Shown here piece after piece: positions 33,812 to 41,912 of a stretch of 64,000 nt of DNA. Positions within the stretch are counted from its first letter, which is position 1. Every line of letters starts with the position of its first letter. Made by a program: the position numbers and the translations under genes. The notes beneath the pieces are model-generated. The model saw only the letters and a list, made by a program, of their open reading frames with translations, was not told where the DNA came from and did no database searches. The stretch comes from an uncultured Oscillospiraceae bacterium (GTDB taxonomy: Bacteria > Bacillota > Clostridia > Oscillospirales > Acutalibacteraceae), in contig UQZY01000002.1 in assembly GCA_900545655.1 (NCBI GenBank), forward strand, positions 1-64,000. The letters are read 5' to 3'.

Positions 33812-34006
33812 ATGAAAAAGAGGGAATTGGAACGCATATTGATTAAACACGGATGGCAAATTGCTCCGGGTGCAAACCACGACATTGCCACCAACAAATT
33901 CGTACACGGAGTTAAATTGACAATTCCGAGACATACTGAAATAAATGAATATACGGCAAGAGGCATCTTAAAATGTGCCGGAATTGATTGGAGGAATCAA
34001 AAGTGA
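33812..34006 (+). CDS. hicA: HicA-type mRNA interferase toxin
   Basis: A 64-residue dsRBD-fold RNase. It has MKKRELERILIKHGW and the catalytic His in PGANHDIATN, then KLTIPRHTEINEYTARGILK, all typical of HicA. ATG 33812 has AAGGGA 9 bases upstream; a TTG at 33803 is less likely. The stop overlaps the hicB start (GTGA), so toxin and antitoxin are coupled. The gene appears intact. Confidence 0.92.
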   Translation: MKKRELERILIKHGWQIAPGANHDIATNKFVHGVKLTIPRHTEINEYTARGILKCAGIDWRNQK

Positions 34007-34392
34007 AATATGTTTACTCGGCAATATTTACAAAGCTTGAAAATGATGAATACAGTGTTGAGGTGCCGGATCTCCCCGGATGTATAACATGTGGAAGTGA
34101 TCTTGCAGAAACAATATTTATGGCTTCAGATGCGATGGCAATGTGGTTATGGGATGCGGAAAATAAAAAAGAAAATATTCCGAAACCGAAAAAAATTGAA
34201 TCTGTTGAAAAGAATCAATTTGTAAACTTGATTGTTGCCGACACGGATGATTACAGAAAGAGACATGAAAACCGTGCAGTAAAGAAAACACTGTCAATAC
34301 CGTCGTGGCTAAATTCTGAGGCTGAACAGGCGGGTGTCAACTTTTCACAGGTTCTGCAGGAAGCATTGAGAGAAAAGTTGAAAACGGAATAA
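34003..34392 (+). CDS. hicB: HicB-type antitoxin with ribbon-helix-helix C-terminus
   Basis: A 129-residue antitoxin. The N-terminal part has the partial RNase H fold seen in YSVEVPDLPGCITCG. The C-terminal ribbon-helix-helix is KKTLSIPSWLNSEAEQAGVN followed by FSQVLQEALREKL, which binds the operator. I use GTG 34003 because TGGAGGA precedes it by 8 bases; the upstream in-frame TTG at 33988 overlaps that site. It follows hicA and is closed by a strong terminator, so hicAB is a self-contained cassette. Confidence 0.93.
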   Translation: MKYVYSAIFTKLENDEYSVEVPDLPGCITCGSDLAETIFMASDAMAMWLWDAENKKENIPKPKKIESVEKNQFVNLIVADTDDYRKRHENRAVKKTLSIPSWLNSEAEQAGVNFSQVLQEALREKLKTE

Positions 34393-34429
34393 AATATTAT
34401 TTATGATTGCGAAATTGCAATATTTCACC

Positions 34430-34476
34430 CAACAACTTGTGTAAAGCAAATCACTTTACACAAGTTGTTGATTTTT
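34430..34476 (+). terminator. Terminator of hicAB
   Basis: Perfect 17-base stem CAACAACTTGTGTAAAG / CTTTACACAAGTTGTTG with a 7-base loop, then ATTTTTG. Confidence 0.9.
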
Positions 34477-34534
34477 GCTGAAAAAGAGAGGCTAAAAAAC
34501 GCTTAAAATATGCATGAGTACAAGAAAAACAGAC

Positions 34535-34563
34535 TTGACACGGGAGACGTTTATAAGTATAAT
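34535..34563 (+). promoter_or_regulatory. Consensus sigma-A promoter of the ylxM-ffh operon
   Basis: TTGACA, 17-base spacer, TATAAT, both hexamers perfect. The leader after it has a hairpin TGTAAAG / CTTTACA (34571-34577, 34585-34591). Confidence 0.88.
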
Positions 34564-34617
34564 ACACGAGTGTAAAGAAGTTGACTTTACATTGGGGAAA
34601 TTAAATGAGAGGTGATT

Positions 34618-34989
34618 TTGGACGTGGCAAAGAACTTTGAAGTTATAAACGTATTGCTCGACTTTTACGGTGACATGCTCACAGAAAAGCAAAGAGCGTT
34701 CATTGAGTATTATTACAACGACGACTTGTCACTTGCCGAGATCGCCGAAAACGAAGGAATAACCAGACAGGGCGTGCGTGACGCCATAAAGCGTGCAGAG
34801 AGTCAGCTCTACGAGATGGAGTCAAGACTCGGACTTGCAAAACGCTTTGAGGAAATGCGTAGCGGCCTGGAAGAGATACTCGAGTGTGCGGAGGAGATAA
34901 ACGATCACAACATGCGTACGGGTCTTTCGAGGGACATAAACGAATCTGTTGTGAAGATAAAGCTCATCGTACAGCAATTATCAGAATAA
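34618..34989 (+). CDS. ylxM: YlxM/p13-like helix-turn-helix protein
   Basis: A small protein, partner gene of ffh in Firmicutes, with the signature LLDFYGDMLTEKQRAF and YYYNDDLSLAEIAENEGITR, a sigma-70-region-4-like HTH (GVRDAIKRAESQLYEME). YlxM is proposed to affect SRP assembly or membrane-stress control. The start is not certain: TTG 34618 or GTG 34624 follow the AGAGGTGA ribosome site, while GTG 34612 overlaps it. The following ffh begins 13 bases after the stop. Confidence 0.9.
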   Translation: MDVAKNFEVINVLLDFYGDMLTEKQRAFIEYYYNDDLSLAEIAENEGITRQGVRDAIKRAESQLYEMESRLGLAKRFEEMRSGLEEILECAEEINDHNMRTGLSRDINESVVKIKLIVQQLSE

Positions 34990-35002
34990 GGAGTGAAGAC
35001 TC

Positions 35003-36376
35003 TTGGCATTTGAAGGATTGTCAGACAGGCTGGAAGCCGCGTTTGCAAGACTGAAGAGTAAAGGCTCCCTTACAGAGTCAGACGTAAAAGAGGCCATGCG
35101 TGAAGTAAGGCTGGCACTTTTGGAAGCTGACGTAAGCTACAAGGTGGCCAAGGACTTCACCGCAGCCGTAACGGAAAGAGCCATCGGCGCAGAGGTTATG
35201 AAAAGCCTCACACCGTCGCAGATGGTTATTAAGATAGTAAACGAAGAACTCACGGAACTTATGGGCGGTACGCAGACGAGACTCGCAGTTGCCCAGCATC
35301 CGCCGACCATCGTCATGATGTGCGGTCTTCAGGGCTCCGGTAAGACAACACATTGCGCAAAGATTGCAAAACGTCTTAAGAGTGAGGGACACAGGCCGCT
35401 GCTTGTAGCCTGCGACGTTTACAGACCGGCTGCTATAAAGCAGTTGCAGGTTGTAGGTGAACAGGTCGGGGTTCCGGTCTTTGAAAAAGGACAGGAGGAT
35501 CCCGTTCTTATAGCGACAGAAGCCGTAAAGCTTGCGAAGGACCAGGGATACGATTACGTATTTCTTGACACGGCGGGACGACTTCATGTTGACGAAGCAC
35601 TCATGGAAGAGCTTCAGAACATAAAGGCCGCGGTACATCCGCATGAGATACTTCTTGTTGTGGATGCCATGACCGGTCAGGACGCTGTAAATGTTGCGTC
35701 TGCATTCAATGATTCCGTTGGGCTTGACGGTCTTGTACTCACAAAGCTTGACGGTGACACGAGAGGCGGTGCGGCGCTTTCCGCAAGAGCCATTACGGGC
35801 AAGCCCATAAAGTTTGTCGGTACAGGTGAAAAGCTTGATGACCTTGACGTTTTCCATCCTGACAGAATGGCTTCGCGTATCCTCGGCATGGGAGATATGC
35901 TCTCTCTCATTGAAAAGGCAGAGCAGCAGTTTGACGAAGAGCAGGCGCTTGAGCTTGAGCGCAAGCTTCGTAAAAACAAGTTTGATCTTAATGACCTTCT
36001 TTCCAACCTGCAGCAGGTGCGTAAGCTCGGACCCATGCAGGACTTACTCGGAATGATTCCGGGTATAGGAAACAAGGCTAAAGATATCGAAGTAGACGAA
36101 AAGCAGTTTGACAGGCTTCAGGCTCTTATTCAGTCTATGACACCAAAGGAGAGGGAAAATCCCGACATCATCAATCCGTCGCGCAAACGCAGAATAGCAG
36201 CGGGTGCCGGTCAGCAGGTTGAGGACGTCAACAGGCTTCTTTCTCAGTACAGGCAGATGCAGAAGATGTTTAAGCAGATGAACAGTAAAAAATCCAGAAA
36301 GGCCATGAAGCGCATGAGTCAGAACATGAATCCGAATGACCTTAACGGACTTGATTTCAGTAAACTCGGTTTATAA
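35003..36376 (+). CDS. ffh: Signal recognition particle protein Ffh
   Basis: SRP54-type GTPase that carries ribosome-nascent chains to the membrane. The 457 residues form the N domain, the G domain with GLQGSGKTTHCAK, DTAGRLHVDE and TKLDGDTRGG, and the Met-rich M domain (about 325-457) that binds 4.5S RNA and signal sequences. The TTG start has AAGGAGTG 7 bases upstream. It is cotranscribed with ylxM, as usual. rpsP begins 63 bases on. Confidence 0.97.
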   Translation: MAFEGLSDRLEAAFARLKSKGSLTESDVKEAMREVRLALLEADVSYKVAKDFTAAVTERAIGAEVMKSLTPSQMVIKIVNEELTELMGGTQTRLAVAQHPPTIVMMCGLQGSGKTTHCAKIAKRLKSEGHRPLLVACDVYRPAAIKQLQVVGEQVGVPVFEKGQEDPVLIATEAVKLAKDQGYDYVFLDTAGRLHVDEALMEELQNIKAAVHPHEILLVVDAMTGQDAVNVASAFNDSVGLDGLVLTKLDGDTRGGAALSARAITGKPIKFVGTGEKLDDLDVFHPDRMASRILGMGDMLSLIEKAEQQFDEEQALELERKLRKNKFDLNDLLSNLQQVRKLGPMQDLLGMIPGIGNKAKDIEVDEKQFDRLQALIQSMTPKERENPDIINPSRKRRIAAGAGQQVEDVNRLLSQYRQMQKMFKQMNSKKSRKAMKRMSQNMNPNDLNGLDFSKLGL

Positions 36377-36439
36377 TCTTTGCAAATTACAAGTACTAAT
36401 TATACTTTTGTACATTAAATCTTTTTGGAGGAATTAAAA

Positions 36440-36685
36440 ATGGCAGTAAAAATCAGACTTCGCAGAATGGGTGCAAAGAAGGCTCCTTTCTATCGTATCG
36501 TAGTAGCGGATTCACGTTTCCCGAGAGACGGACGTTTCATCGAGGAAATCGGTTACTATGATCCCACAAAGGATCCTGTAGTTCTCAAGGTTGATGACGA
36601 GAAGGTTCAGCAGTGGATTGCTAACGGCGCACAGCCTACAGACACAGTTCGTGCACTTCTCAAGAAGAGCGGAGCTATAAAATAA
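36440..36685 (+). CDS. rpsP: 30S ribosomal protein S16
   Basis: Primary 16S rRNA-binding protein of the 30S subunit. The 81-residue sequence starts [19 protein letters not shown] and continues [19 protein letters not shown], the S16 signature. ATG 36440 is 7-8 bases after GGAGGAA. It lies in the ffh-trmD operon, its usual place. Confidence 0.97.
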   Translation: MAVKIRLRRMGAKKAPFYRIVVADSRFPRDGRFIEEIGYYDPTKDPVVLKVDDEKVQQWIANGAQPTDTVRALLKKSGAIK

Positions 36686-36702
36686 TCGGGAGGCTTTAAG
36701 GT

Positions 36703-36936
36703 ATGCGTGAATTATTAACAGCAATTGCGCAGGGTCTTGTAGATGACCCGTCAGCCGTTACGGTTGATGTTGACGAGCCCAACGAAAACGGTGTAACCGT
36801 TTTCCACCTCCATGTTGCTCCTGATGACATGGGAAGAGTTATAGGAAAGCAGGGCCGTATTGCCAAGGCTATCCGTACCGTTATGCGTGCGACTGCAAAT
36901 AAGCAGGACGCTCACATAGCAGTTGAAATCGACTGA
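36703..36936 (+). CDS. khpA: KH-domain RNA-binding protein KhpA
   Basis: A 77-residue single KH-domain protein with RVIGKQGRIAKAIRTVMRA (the GxxG loop is GKQG). KhpA, with KhpB/Jag, binds RNA and influences cell division in Gram-positive bacteria. It follows rpsP by 17 bases. The usual order rpsP-khpA-rimM-trmD is kept. Confidence 0.95.
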   Translation: MRELLTAIAQGLVDDPSAVTVDVDEPNENGVTVFHLHVAPDDMGRVIGKQGRIAKAIRTVMRATANKQDAHIAVEID

Positions 36937-36972
36937 GACCAGGTTGATCATTGATTTTAAACGCAAAAGAAG

Positions 36973-37020
36973 AGGGCAAGCATTGAACGTATTTCAAAGC
37001 TTGCCCTGTTTTGGATTTTG
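36973..37020 (+). terminator. Hairpin with T-run inside the operon, before rimM
   Basis: Stem AGGGCAAGC / GCTTGCCCT with an inner TTGAA / TTCAA extension, followed by GTTTTGGATTTT. It ends 11 bases before the rimM start and may attenuate rimM-trmD expression. Confidence 0.65.
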
Positions 37021-37030
37021 AGGTGAAAGC

Positions 37031-37564
37031 ATGCTTCTTTCTTATCTTGAGCTCGGAAAAATAGTGAGTACACACGGTATAAAGGGCGAACTCAGAGTTC
37101 AGTATTGGTGTGACAGCCCCGAGTTTTTTAAAAGCTTCACACGTGTGTATCTGAAGAAGGACGGCGCCGACGAGCGTCGCGTCCTGTCTGCACGGCCGCA
37201 CGGAAATGTCATGCTTCTGACGCTTGAGGGCGTTGACGACACTGATAAGGCAAACGCCCTTCGCGGCAGAACGGTATATGTAAAAAGAGAGGATGCACCG
37301 CTTCCTGCGGGGCGCTATTTTATAGCAGAGCTTATAGGCTGTACCGTGCGTGACGCCGATGACGCCGAAAAGACTTACGGCGTTATAAAGGACGTGACGA
37401 ATTCGGGTGCATCGGACATATGGCATATCGAAAATGACGGAAGATTATATCTGCTGCCGTCTATACCGGAAATTGTGAAAAAAGTGGATGTCGAAAACGG
37501 TGTCGCTCTTATAACACCGATACCGGGTATTTTCGGAGAGGAGTATGAGGTTCGTGAGGATTGA
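37031..37564 (+). CDS. rimM: Ribosome maturation factor RimM
   Basis: Assists assembly of the 30S head around S19. The 177 residues begin with the RimM N-terminal barrel (ELGKIVSTHGIKGELRVQY) and end with the PRC-barrel domain (YFIAELIGCTVRD, LLPSIPEIVKKVD). AGGTGA precedes the ATG. Its 3' end overlaps trmD by 20 bases. A terminator-like hairpin sits just upstream and may set its level below that of rpsP. Confidence 0.95.
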   Translation: MLLSYLELGKIVSTHGIKGELRVQYWCDSPEFFKSFTRVYLKKDGADERRVLSARPHGNVMLLTLEGVDDTDKANALRGRTVYVKREDAPLPAGRYFIAELIGCTVRDADDAEKTYGVIKDVTNSGASDIWHIENDGRLYLLPSIPEIVKKVDVENGVALITPIPGIFGEEYEVRED

Positions 37565-38246
37565 TATACTGACGCTTTTTCCGGAGATGTGTGAAACCGT
37601 TCTCTACACAAGTATAATAGGCAGAGCCCGCGCGGCGGGCTGTGTGGAGATAAATTGCCATAACATAAGGGACTACACCGATGACAAGCACGGCCGTGTT
37701 GACGATGCGCCGTATGGCGGCGGCACGGGAATGATCATGCAGGCAGAGCCTGTTTACAAGTGCTATACGGCACTCACCGATAACGGAAACAAGCCGTATC
37801 ATCTTGTTTATATGACGCCTCAGGGCAAAACACTCACGCAGGAGCGTGTAAAAGAGCTTTCAAGGCTGGATAATCTGGCGATTCTCTGCGGACACTATGA
37901 GGGGATTGACGAGAGGGTTATCGATGAATTGTGCCCCGAGGAAATATCAATCGGTGACTACGTCCTGACGGGAGGCGAGCTTCCGGCGCTTGTTTTGTGT
38001 GACAGCGTGTGCAGGATGCTTCCGGGTGTCCTTAAAAATGATGATGCATATACTAAAGAGAGCCATTATAACGGACTTCTCGAGTATCCGCAGTATACGA
38101 GACCGGCCGTTTGGCGTGACAAAGAGGTGCCGGAAATTCTTCTCTCCGGTCATCATGAGAACATAGCAAGGTGGCAGGATGAGCAGTCACTTGAAAGGAC
38201 AAAACTAAAGAGACCCGATCTTTTGAAGAAAGACCCGACCTCTTAA
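37545..38246 (+). CDS. trmD: tRNA (guanine-37-N1)-methyltransferase
   Basis: Methylates G37 of tRNAs to prevent frameshifting, using S-adenosylmethionine. It has the knot fold: IDILTLFPEM, DDAPYGGGTGMIMQ, CGHYEGIDERV and SIGDYVLTGGELPALV. 233 residues, normal length. ATG 37545 lies 6 bases after GGAG; GTG 37554 would give the consensus MRIDILTLFPEM and cannot be excluded. rplS, which often follows trmD, is not present here. Confidence 0.96.
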   Translation: MRFVRIDILTLFPEMCETVLYTSIIGRARAAGCVEINCHNIRDYTDDKHGRVDDAPYGGGTGMIMQAEPVYKCYTALTDNGNKPYHLVYMTPQGKTLTQERVKELSRLDNLAILCGHYEGIDERVIDELCPEEISIGDYVLTGGELPALVLCDSVCRMLPGVLKNDDAYTKESHYNGLLEYPQYTRPAVWRDKEVPEILLSGHHENIARWQDEQSLERTKLKRPDLLKKDPTS

Positions 38247-38256
38247 AACGACAGAC

Positions 38257-38311
38257 ACAGAAAAGGACATAAACGCACGGTGTAACCGCCTGTTACGTGC
38301 TTCTGTTTTTT
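38257..38311 (+). terminator. Probable terminator of the ylxM-trmD operon
   Basis: Imperfect stem CAGAA...GCAC...GTAAC / GTTAC-GTGC-TTCTG with a short loop and TTTTTTC. Bulges make it weaker than the others. Between here and ptsH I see only AT-rich sequence and the promoter. Confidence 0.45.
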
Positions 38312-38453
38312 CACGAAAAAAATAACTCAACAGTATATATGAACAAAACGCTTTTTGCAAGCCTTTTTTGTTGAAAAAAACTGTGAAAAATTCACAAACA
38401 TTCGGTGATTTTATGTCGAAGTTTGTAATCTGGGACAAATATTTTTTTTTTCG

Positions 38454-38482
38454 TTGACTATGTGAAGTTTTGTGACTATAAT
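38454..38482 (+). promoter_or_regulatory. Sigma-A promoter of ptsH
   Basis: TTGACT, 17-base spacer, TATAAT, 65 bases before the ATG. Confidence 0.85.
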
Positions 38483-38547
38483 GATAGCAATTTGAAAAAT
38501 CACTATAATTTTTTCTAACTATTTTGATTATTTGTGAGGGAATTATT

Positions 38548-38811
38548 ATGTATGTAAAAGACGTTAAGGTTCAGAATCAGGTAGGACTTCACGCTCGTCC
38601 TGCAACATTTTTCATTCAGAAGGCAAACGAGTTCAAGTCTTCTATATGGGTTGAGAAAGATGAGCGCAGAGTAAATGCCAAGTCACTTCTCGGTGTTTTA
38701 TCACTCGGTATCATGGGCGGAACGGAAATCCGTATCATGGCCGGCGGTTCAGATGAAGAAGAGGCAGTTGAAGCTCTTGTAGCTCTCGTTGAATCAGGTT
38801 TTGCAGAATAA
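38548..38811 (+). CDS. ptsH: Phosphocarrier protein HPr
   Basis: Carries phosphate from enzyme I to sugar-specific PTS components, and in Gram-positives is a regulator when phosphorylated on Ser46. In 87 residues, the active His15 lies in GLHARPAT and Ser46 in AKSLLGV, both at canonical positions, so catabolite control through HPr kinase/CcpA is possible. ATG 38548 has GAGGGAA about 6 bases upstream; the earlier ATG at 38524 lacks a site. ptsI is not adjacent and the gene is monocistronic with its own promoter and terminator. Confidence 0.95.
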   Translation: MYVKDVKVQNQVGLHARPATFFIQKANEFKSSIWVEKDERRVNAKSLLGVLSLGIMGGTEIRIMAGGSDEEEAVEALVALVESGFAE

Positions 38812-38830
38812 TTTTAATCGCTTTAATTGG

Positions 38831-38867
38831 GCACACTGCTGATATACTCCGGCGGTGTGCTTTTTGT
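38831..38867 (+). terminator. Terminator of ptsH
   Basis: GCACACTGCTG pairs with CGGCGGTGTGC (two G-U pairs) around a short AT-rich loop, then TTTTTGTTTT. Confidence 0.85.
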
Positions 38868-38944
38868 TTTACAGCCAAGCTCTTTTGCGGTTTGTTTTCT
38901 GCTTTATGGATTGTTTTCTTACGGATAAATAAGGGGGTGAGTAT

Positions 38945-40777
38945 ATGCCGAATGAGAGACTTTCGTACCTTCGCGGAAAATCCATGCGCCTGCCGCTTTT
39001 GCCGGGGGTGTATATCATGAAAAATTCCGATGGTGAGATTATTTACATCGGGAAGGCGAAGCTTCTCAAAAACAGGGTTAGCCAGTATTTCGGCTCCCAG
39101 AACAACCATACGACAAAGGTGCGCAGGATGGTTGAAAATGTATATGATTTCGAACATATCCTCACCGGAAGCGAATTTGAGGCGCTTGTTCTTGAGTGCA
39201 GCCTTATAAAACAGTATAAGCCGAAGTACAATATCCTTCTGAAGGACGACAAGGGATACAGTTATATAAAGATAACAAATGAGCCGTGGAGAAGGCTTAA
39301 GAGTGCAAAGCAGAAGGTTGATGACGGCTCGCAGTATATCGGACCGTACATGAGCGGCTTTGTCGTAAAGGAATCACTTGACGCGGCACTCAAGATTTTT
39401 AAACTTCCGCAGTGCAACAAAAGCTTTCCGTGCGGCAGCGTGAACAACCGTCCCTGTCTTAACTATCATATGAGGCAATGTATGGCGCCCTGTACGGGAC
39501 GCGTTAAAAAGGCAGACTATGACGCCGCAGTAAATGATGCTATAGAATTTCTCAAAGGAGATACAAAGGAGTATCTCAAGCTGCTTGAAAAACGAATGGA
39601 GTCCTACTCTGAGAACCTTGAGTTTGAAAAGGCTGCAGAGACAAGGGACAGGATTTCGGCGATAAGGCGGCTTTCCGACAAGCAGAAGGTCTTGCTTTGC
39701 GGAACGGAGACAAAGGACGTTTTTGCGCTTGCACGCGACGATGACGTAATCTGCTTCAATGTACTTCGCTTTGTCGACGGAAAGCTTTCTCAGAGTGAAA
39801 ATCATTTTACGGATATTTCCGAGACTTTGAGTATGACGAGAGCGGATTTTATAAAGAGATTTTACATCGCCCATGATGACATACCTCCGCTTATCTTTAC
39901 GGACGGTGAGTGTGACGACACGGAACTTATAATGAAATGGCTCGGTGAAAGACTGGGTAAAAAGGTTACTATCAGCGTTCCCGAAAAGGGAAATCAGGCA
40001 GAGGTTGTCCGTATGTCAAAAAACAATGCATACGAGGCGATAGCAGAGAAAAAACACAGAAAAAAATCAAACACGGCGGTTATCGAGCTCGGCGAGCTGC
40101 TGGGACTCAGTAAGGCTCCGGAGTTTATCGAATCTTACGATATCTCTCACACCGCCGGAGCGGATTCGGTCGGCGGAATGGTTGTGTTTAAAAACGGCGA
40201 GCCCTACAGAGCGGGATACAGAAAATTCATAATAAAAGAAGCTGTCGGCGGAGACGATTACGGAGCTATGAAGGAGGTTCTGACACGCCGGTTTGAGCAT
40301 TATTTCAAGGACAGGGATGAGGGTAAGGAGGACGGCTTTGCACGTCTGCCGGACCTTATTCTTATGGACGGAGGACAGGGTCAGGTAAACGTTGCACTCT
40401 CCGTTCTCGAAGTATATCAGCTTCACATTCCTGTTTTCGGAATGGTAAAGGACGGAAAACACAGGACGCGCGCTATTTCGTGTGACGGCGGAGAGATCTC
40501 GATAAACAGCAAGCGAAAGGTCTTTACTCTTGTTTCCGGTATTCAGGAGGAGGTTCACAGGTTTGCCATAGGCTATCATCGTAAGAAGCACGCGAAAACC
40601 TCAAAAACAAGCGAGCTTACGGGCATACCGGGCATAGGACCCAAAAAAGCTCAGGCTCTTTGGAAAAAGTTTAAAACCATAGACGCGATAAAACGGGCAT
40701 CCGTTGACGAGCTTGCCGCGACGCCGGGCCTGGGCATTGCCGATGGTGTCCATATTAAAGCGTTTTTTTCGGAGTAA
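38945..40777 (+). CDS. uvrC: Excinuclease ABC subunit C
   Basis: Makes both incisions in nucleotide excision repair. The 610 residues are arranged as: GIY-YIG nuclease (PGVYIMKNSDGEIIYIGKAK), Cys-rich segment (CNKSFPCGS, CMAPCTGR), UVR motif near 205-240 for UvrB binding, the RNase H-like endonuclease (ESYDISHTAGADSVGGMV, ILMDGGQGQ) and two C-terminal helix-hairpin-helix motifs (GIPGIGPKKAQAL, ATPGLGIADG). AGGGGGTGAG precedes the ATG. It is a single gene, complete. Confidence 0.96.
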   Translation: MPNERLSYLRGKSMRLPLLPGVYIMKNSDGEIIYIGKAKLLKNRVSQYFGSQNNHTTKVRRMVENVYDFEHILTGSEFEALVLECSLIKQYKPKYNILLKDDKGYSYIKITNEPWRRLKSAKQKVDDGSQYIGPYMSGFVVKESLDAALKIFKLPQCNKSFPCGSVNNRPCLNYHMRQCMAPCTGRVKKADYDAAVNDAIEFLKGDTKEYLKLLEKRMESYSENLEFEKAAETRDRISAIRRLSDKQKVLLCGTETKDVFALARDDDVICFNVLRFVDGKLSQSENHFTDISETLSMTRADFIKRFYIAHDDIPPLIFTDGECDDTELIMKWLGERLGKKVTISVPEKGNQAEVVRMSKNNAYEAIAEKKHRKKSNTAVIELGELLGLSKAPEFIESYDISHTAGADSVGGMVVFKNGEPYRAGYRKFIIKEAVGGDDYGAMKEVLTRRFEHYFKDRDEGKEDGFARLPDLILMDGGQGQVNVALSVLEVYQLHIPVFGMVKDGKHRTRAISCDGGEISINSKRKVFTLVSGIQEEVHRFAIGYHRKKHAKTSKTSELTGIPGIGPKKAQALWKKFKTIDAIKRASVDELAATPGLGIADGVHIKAFFSE

Positions 40778-40805
40778 GATTGGCTATTATTACAACAAGA
40801 GACAG

Positions 40806-40835
40806 TTTACAAATCAGGGCGTATAATGGTATAAT
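40806..40835 (+). promoter_or_regulatory. Promoter of rsmD-coaD
   Basis: TTTACA, 18-base spacer, TATAAT. Another TATAAT lies 9 bases upstream inside the spacer. Confidence 0.65.
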
Positions 40836-40867
40836 ATACTGAATTTTATGTCGAAACACGGAGTTTA

Positions 40868-41419
40868 ATGATGAGAGTTATTACGGGTACAGCAAGAGGG
40901 ATGAAGCTCAAAACTCTTGAGGGACTTGAAGTACGTCCCACAACCGACCAGGTCAAGGAATCTGTTTTCAATATCATACAGTTTGAGGTTCCGGGTGCGA
41001 GGGTGCTTGACCTTTTTGCAGGCTCCGGACAACTCGGGATAGAGGCTTTAAGCCGAGGCGCGTCTGTTGCCGCTTTTGTTGATAACAGCAGAGAGTCGGT
41101 TGCCGTTGTAAATGAAAACCTTAAGCATACAAAGCTTTCCGAGCGTGCCACGGTAAAAAATGAGGACGCCTTAAGCTTCCTTAATTCGACAAGGGATACA
41201 TTTGACATTGCCTTTCTCGACCCTCCTTACAGAAAGGATTTTGTTGTTTCCGTGCTTCCTGCTCTCACGCAAAGGATGTCAGACGGAGGAGTTATCATCT
41301 GCGAAACCGCAAGAGAGGAAGTCCTTCCCGAAAAAGTGGGAAGGTTTAAGCTTCACAAGGAGTACAGATACGGAAAGATAAAACTCACTGTCTACAGAAA
41401 CGGAGAGGAGAACGACTGA
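40868..41419 (+). CDS. rsmD: 16S rRNA (guanine-966-N2)-methyltransferase
   Basis: SAM-dependent methyltransferase for G966 of 16S rRNA. The 183 residues have RVITGTARGMKLKTLEG at the start, the SAM loop DLFAGSGQLGIEALSRGA and the catalytic FLDPPY. Either ATG 40868 or ATG 40871 may be used. The stop overlaps the coaD start (TGATG), the standard rsmD-coaD pair. Confidence 0.95.
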   Translation: MMRVITGTARGMKLKTLEGLEVRPTTDQVKESVFNIIQFEVPGARVLDLFAGSGQLGIEALSRGASVAAFVDNSRESVAVVNENLKHTKLSERATVKNEDALSFLNSTRDTFDIAFLDPPYRKDFVVSVLPALTQRMSDGGVIICETAREEVLPEKVGRFKLHKEYRYGKIKLTVYRNGEEND

Positions 41420-41907
41420 TGATTACAGCCATTTGTCCGGGCAGCTTTGACCCGATAACAAACGGACATCTTGACATCATTGAACGAGCTTCAAAGTTGT
41501 TTGATAACGTTATAGTTGTCGTTATGACAAACTACAGAAAAAAAGGAAATAACTCTTTTACCGTTGAAGACCGTGTTAAGCTTATAAAGAAGAGTACCAC
41601 GCACCTCGAAAACGTAAGAGTTACCTCATATGACGGACTTCTCGCTGAGTACGCGAGGGAAAACGGTGTGCAGGTTGTTGTAAAGGGCTTGCGTGCCCTT
41701 TCGGACTTTGACAACGAATTCCAGCAGGCACTCGGAAACAGACGTCTCAACCAAGAACTTGAAACCGTATTCATTGCGACAAAGGCCGAAAACATGTTTT
41801 TAAGTTCAAGCCTTGTAAGACAGATAGGTGAACTCGGCGGTGACATATCGGATTTTGTTCCCCCGCCGGTTTTACATGATATTGAAGAACATTTAAGAAA
41901 GGACTGA
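41419..41907 (+). CDS. coaD: Phosphopantetheine adenylyltransferase
   Basis: Penultimate step of CoA synthesis: joins ATP and 4'-phosphopantetheine to dephospho-CoA. 162 residues with PGSFDPITNGHLDII (the TxGH nucleotidyl-transfer motif), KGLRALSDFDNEFQQA and the second ATP motif FLSSSLVRQI. Coupled to rsmD by a stop-start overlap; the next gene begins 5 bases downstream. Confidence 0.96.
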   Translation: MITAICPGSFDPITNGHLDIIERASKLFDNVIVVVMTNYRKKGNNSFTVEDRVKLIKKSTTHLENVRVTSYDGLLAEYARENGVQVVVKGLRALSDFDNEFQQALGNRRLNQELETVFIATKAENMFLSSSLVRQIGELGGDISDFVPPPVLHDIEEHLRKD

Positions 41908-41912
41908 TTCAC

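Noticed and set aside
35078..35857. A 259-codon minus-strand frame inside ffh
   Set aside because: ffh is certain on the + strand; the antisense product matches no family and has no start signals.
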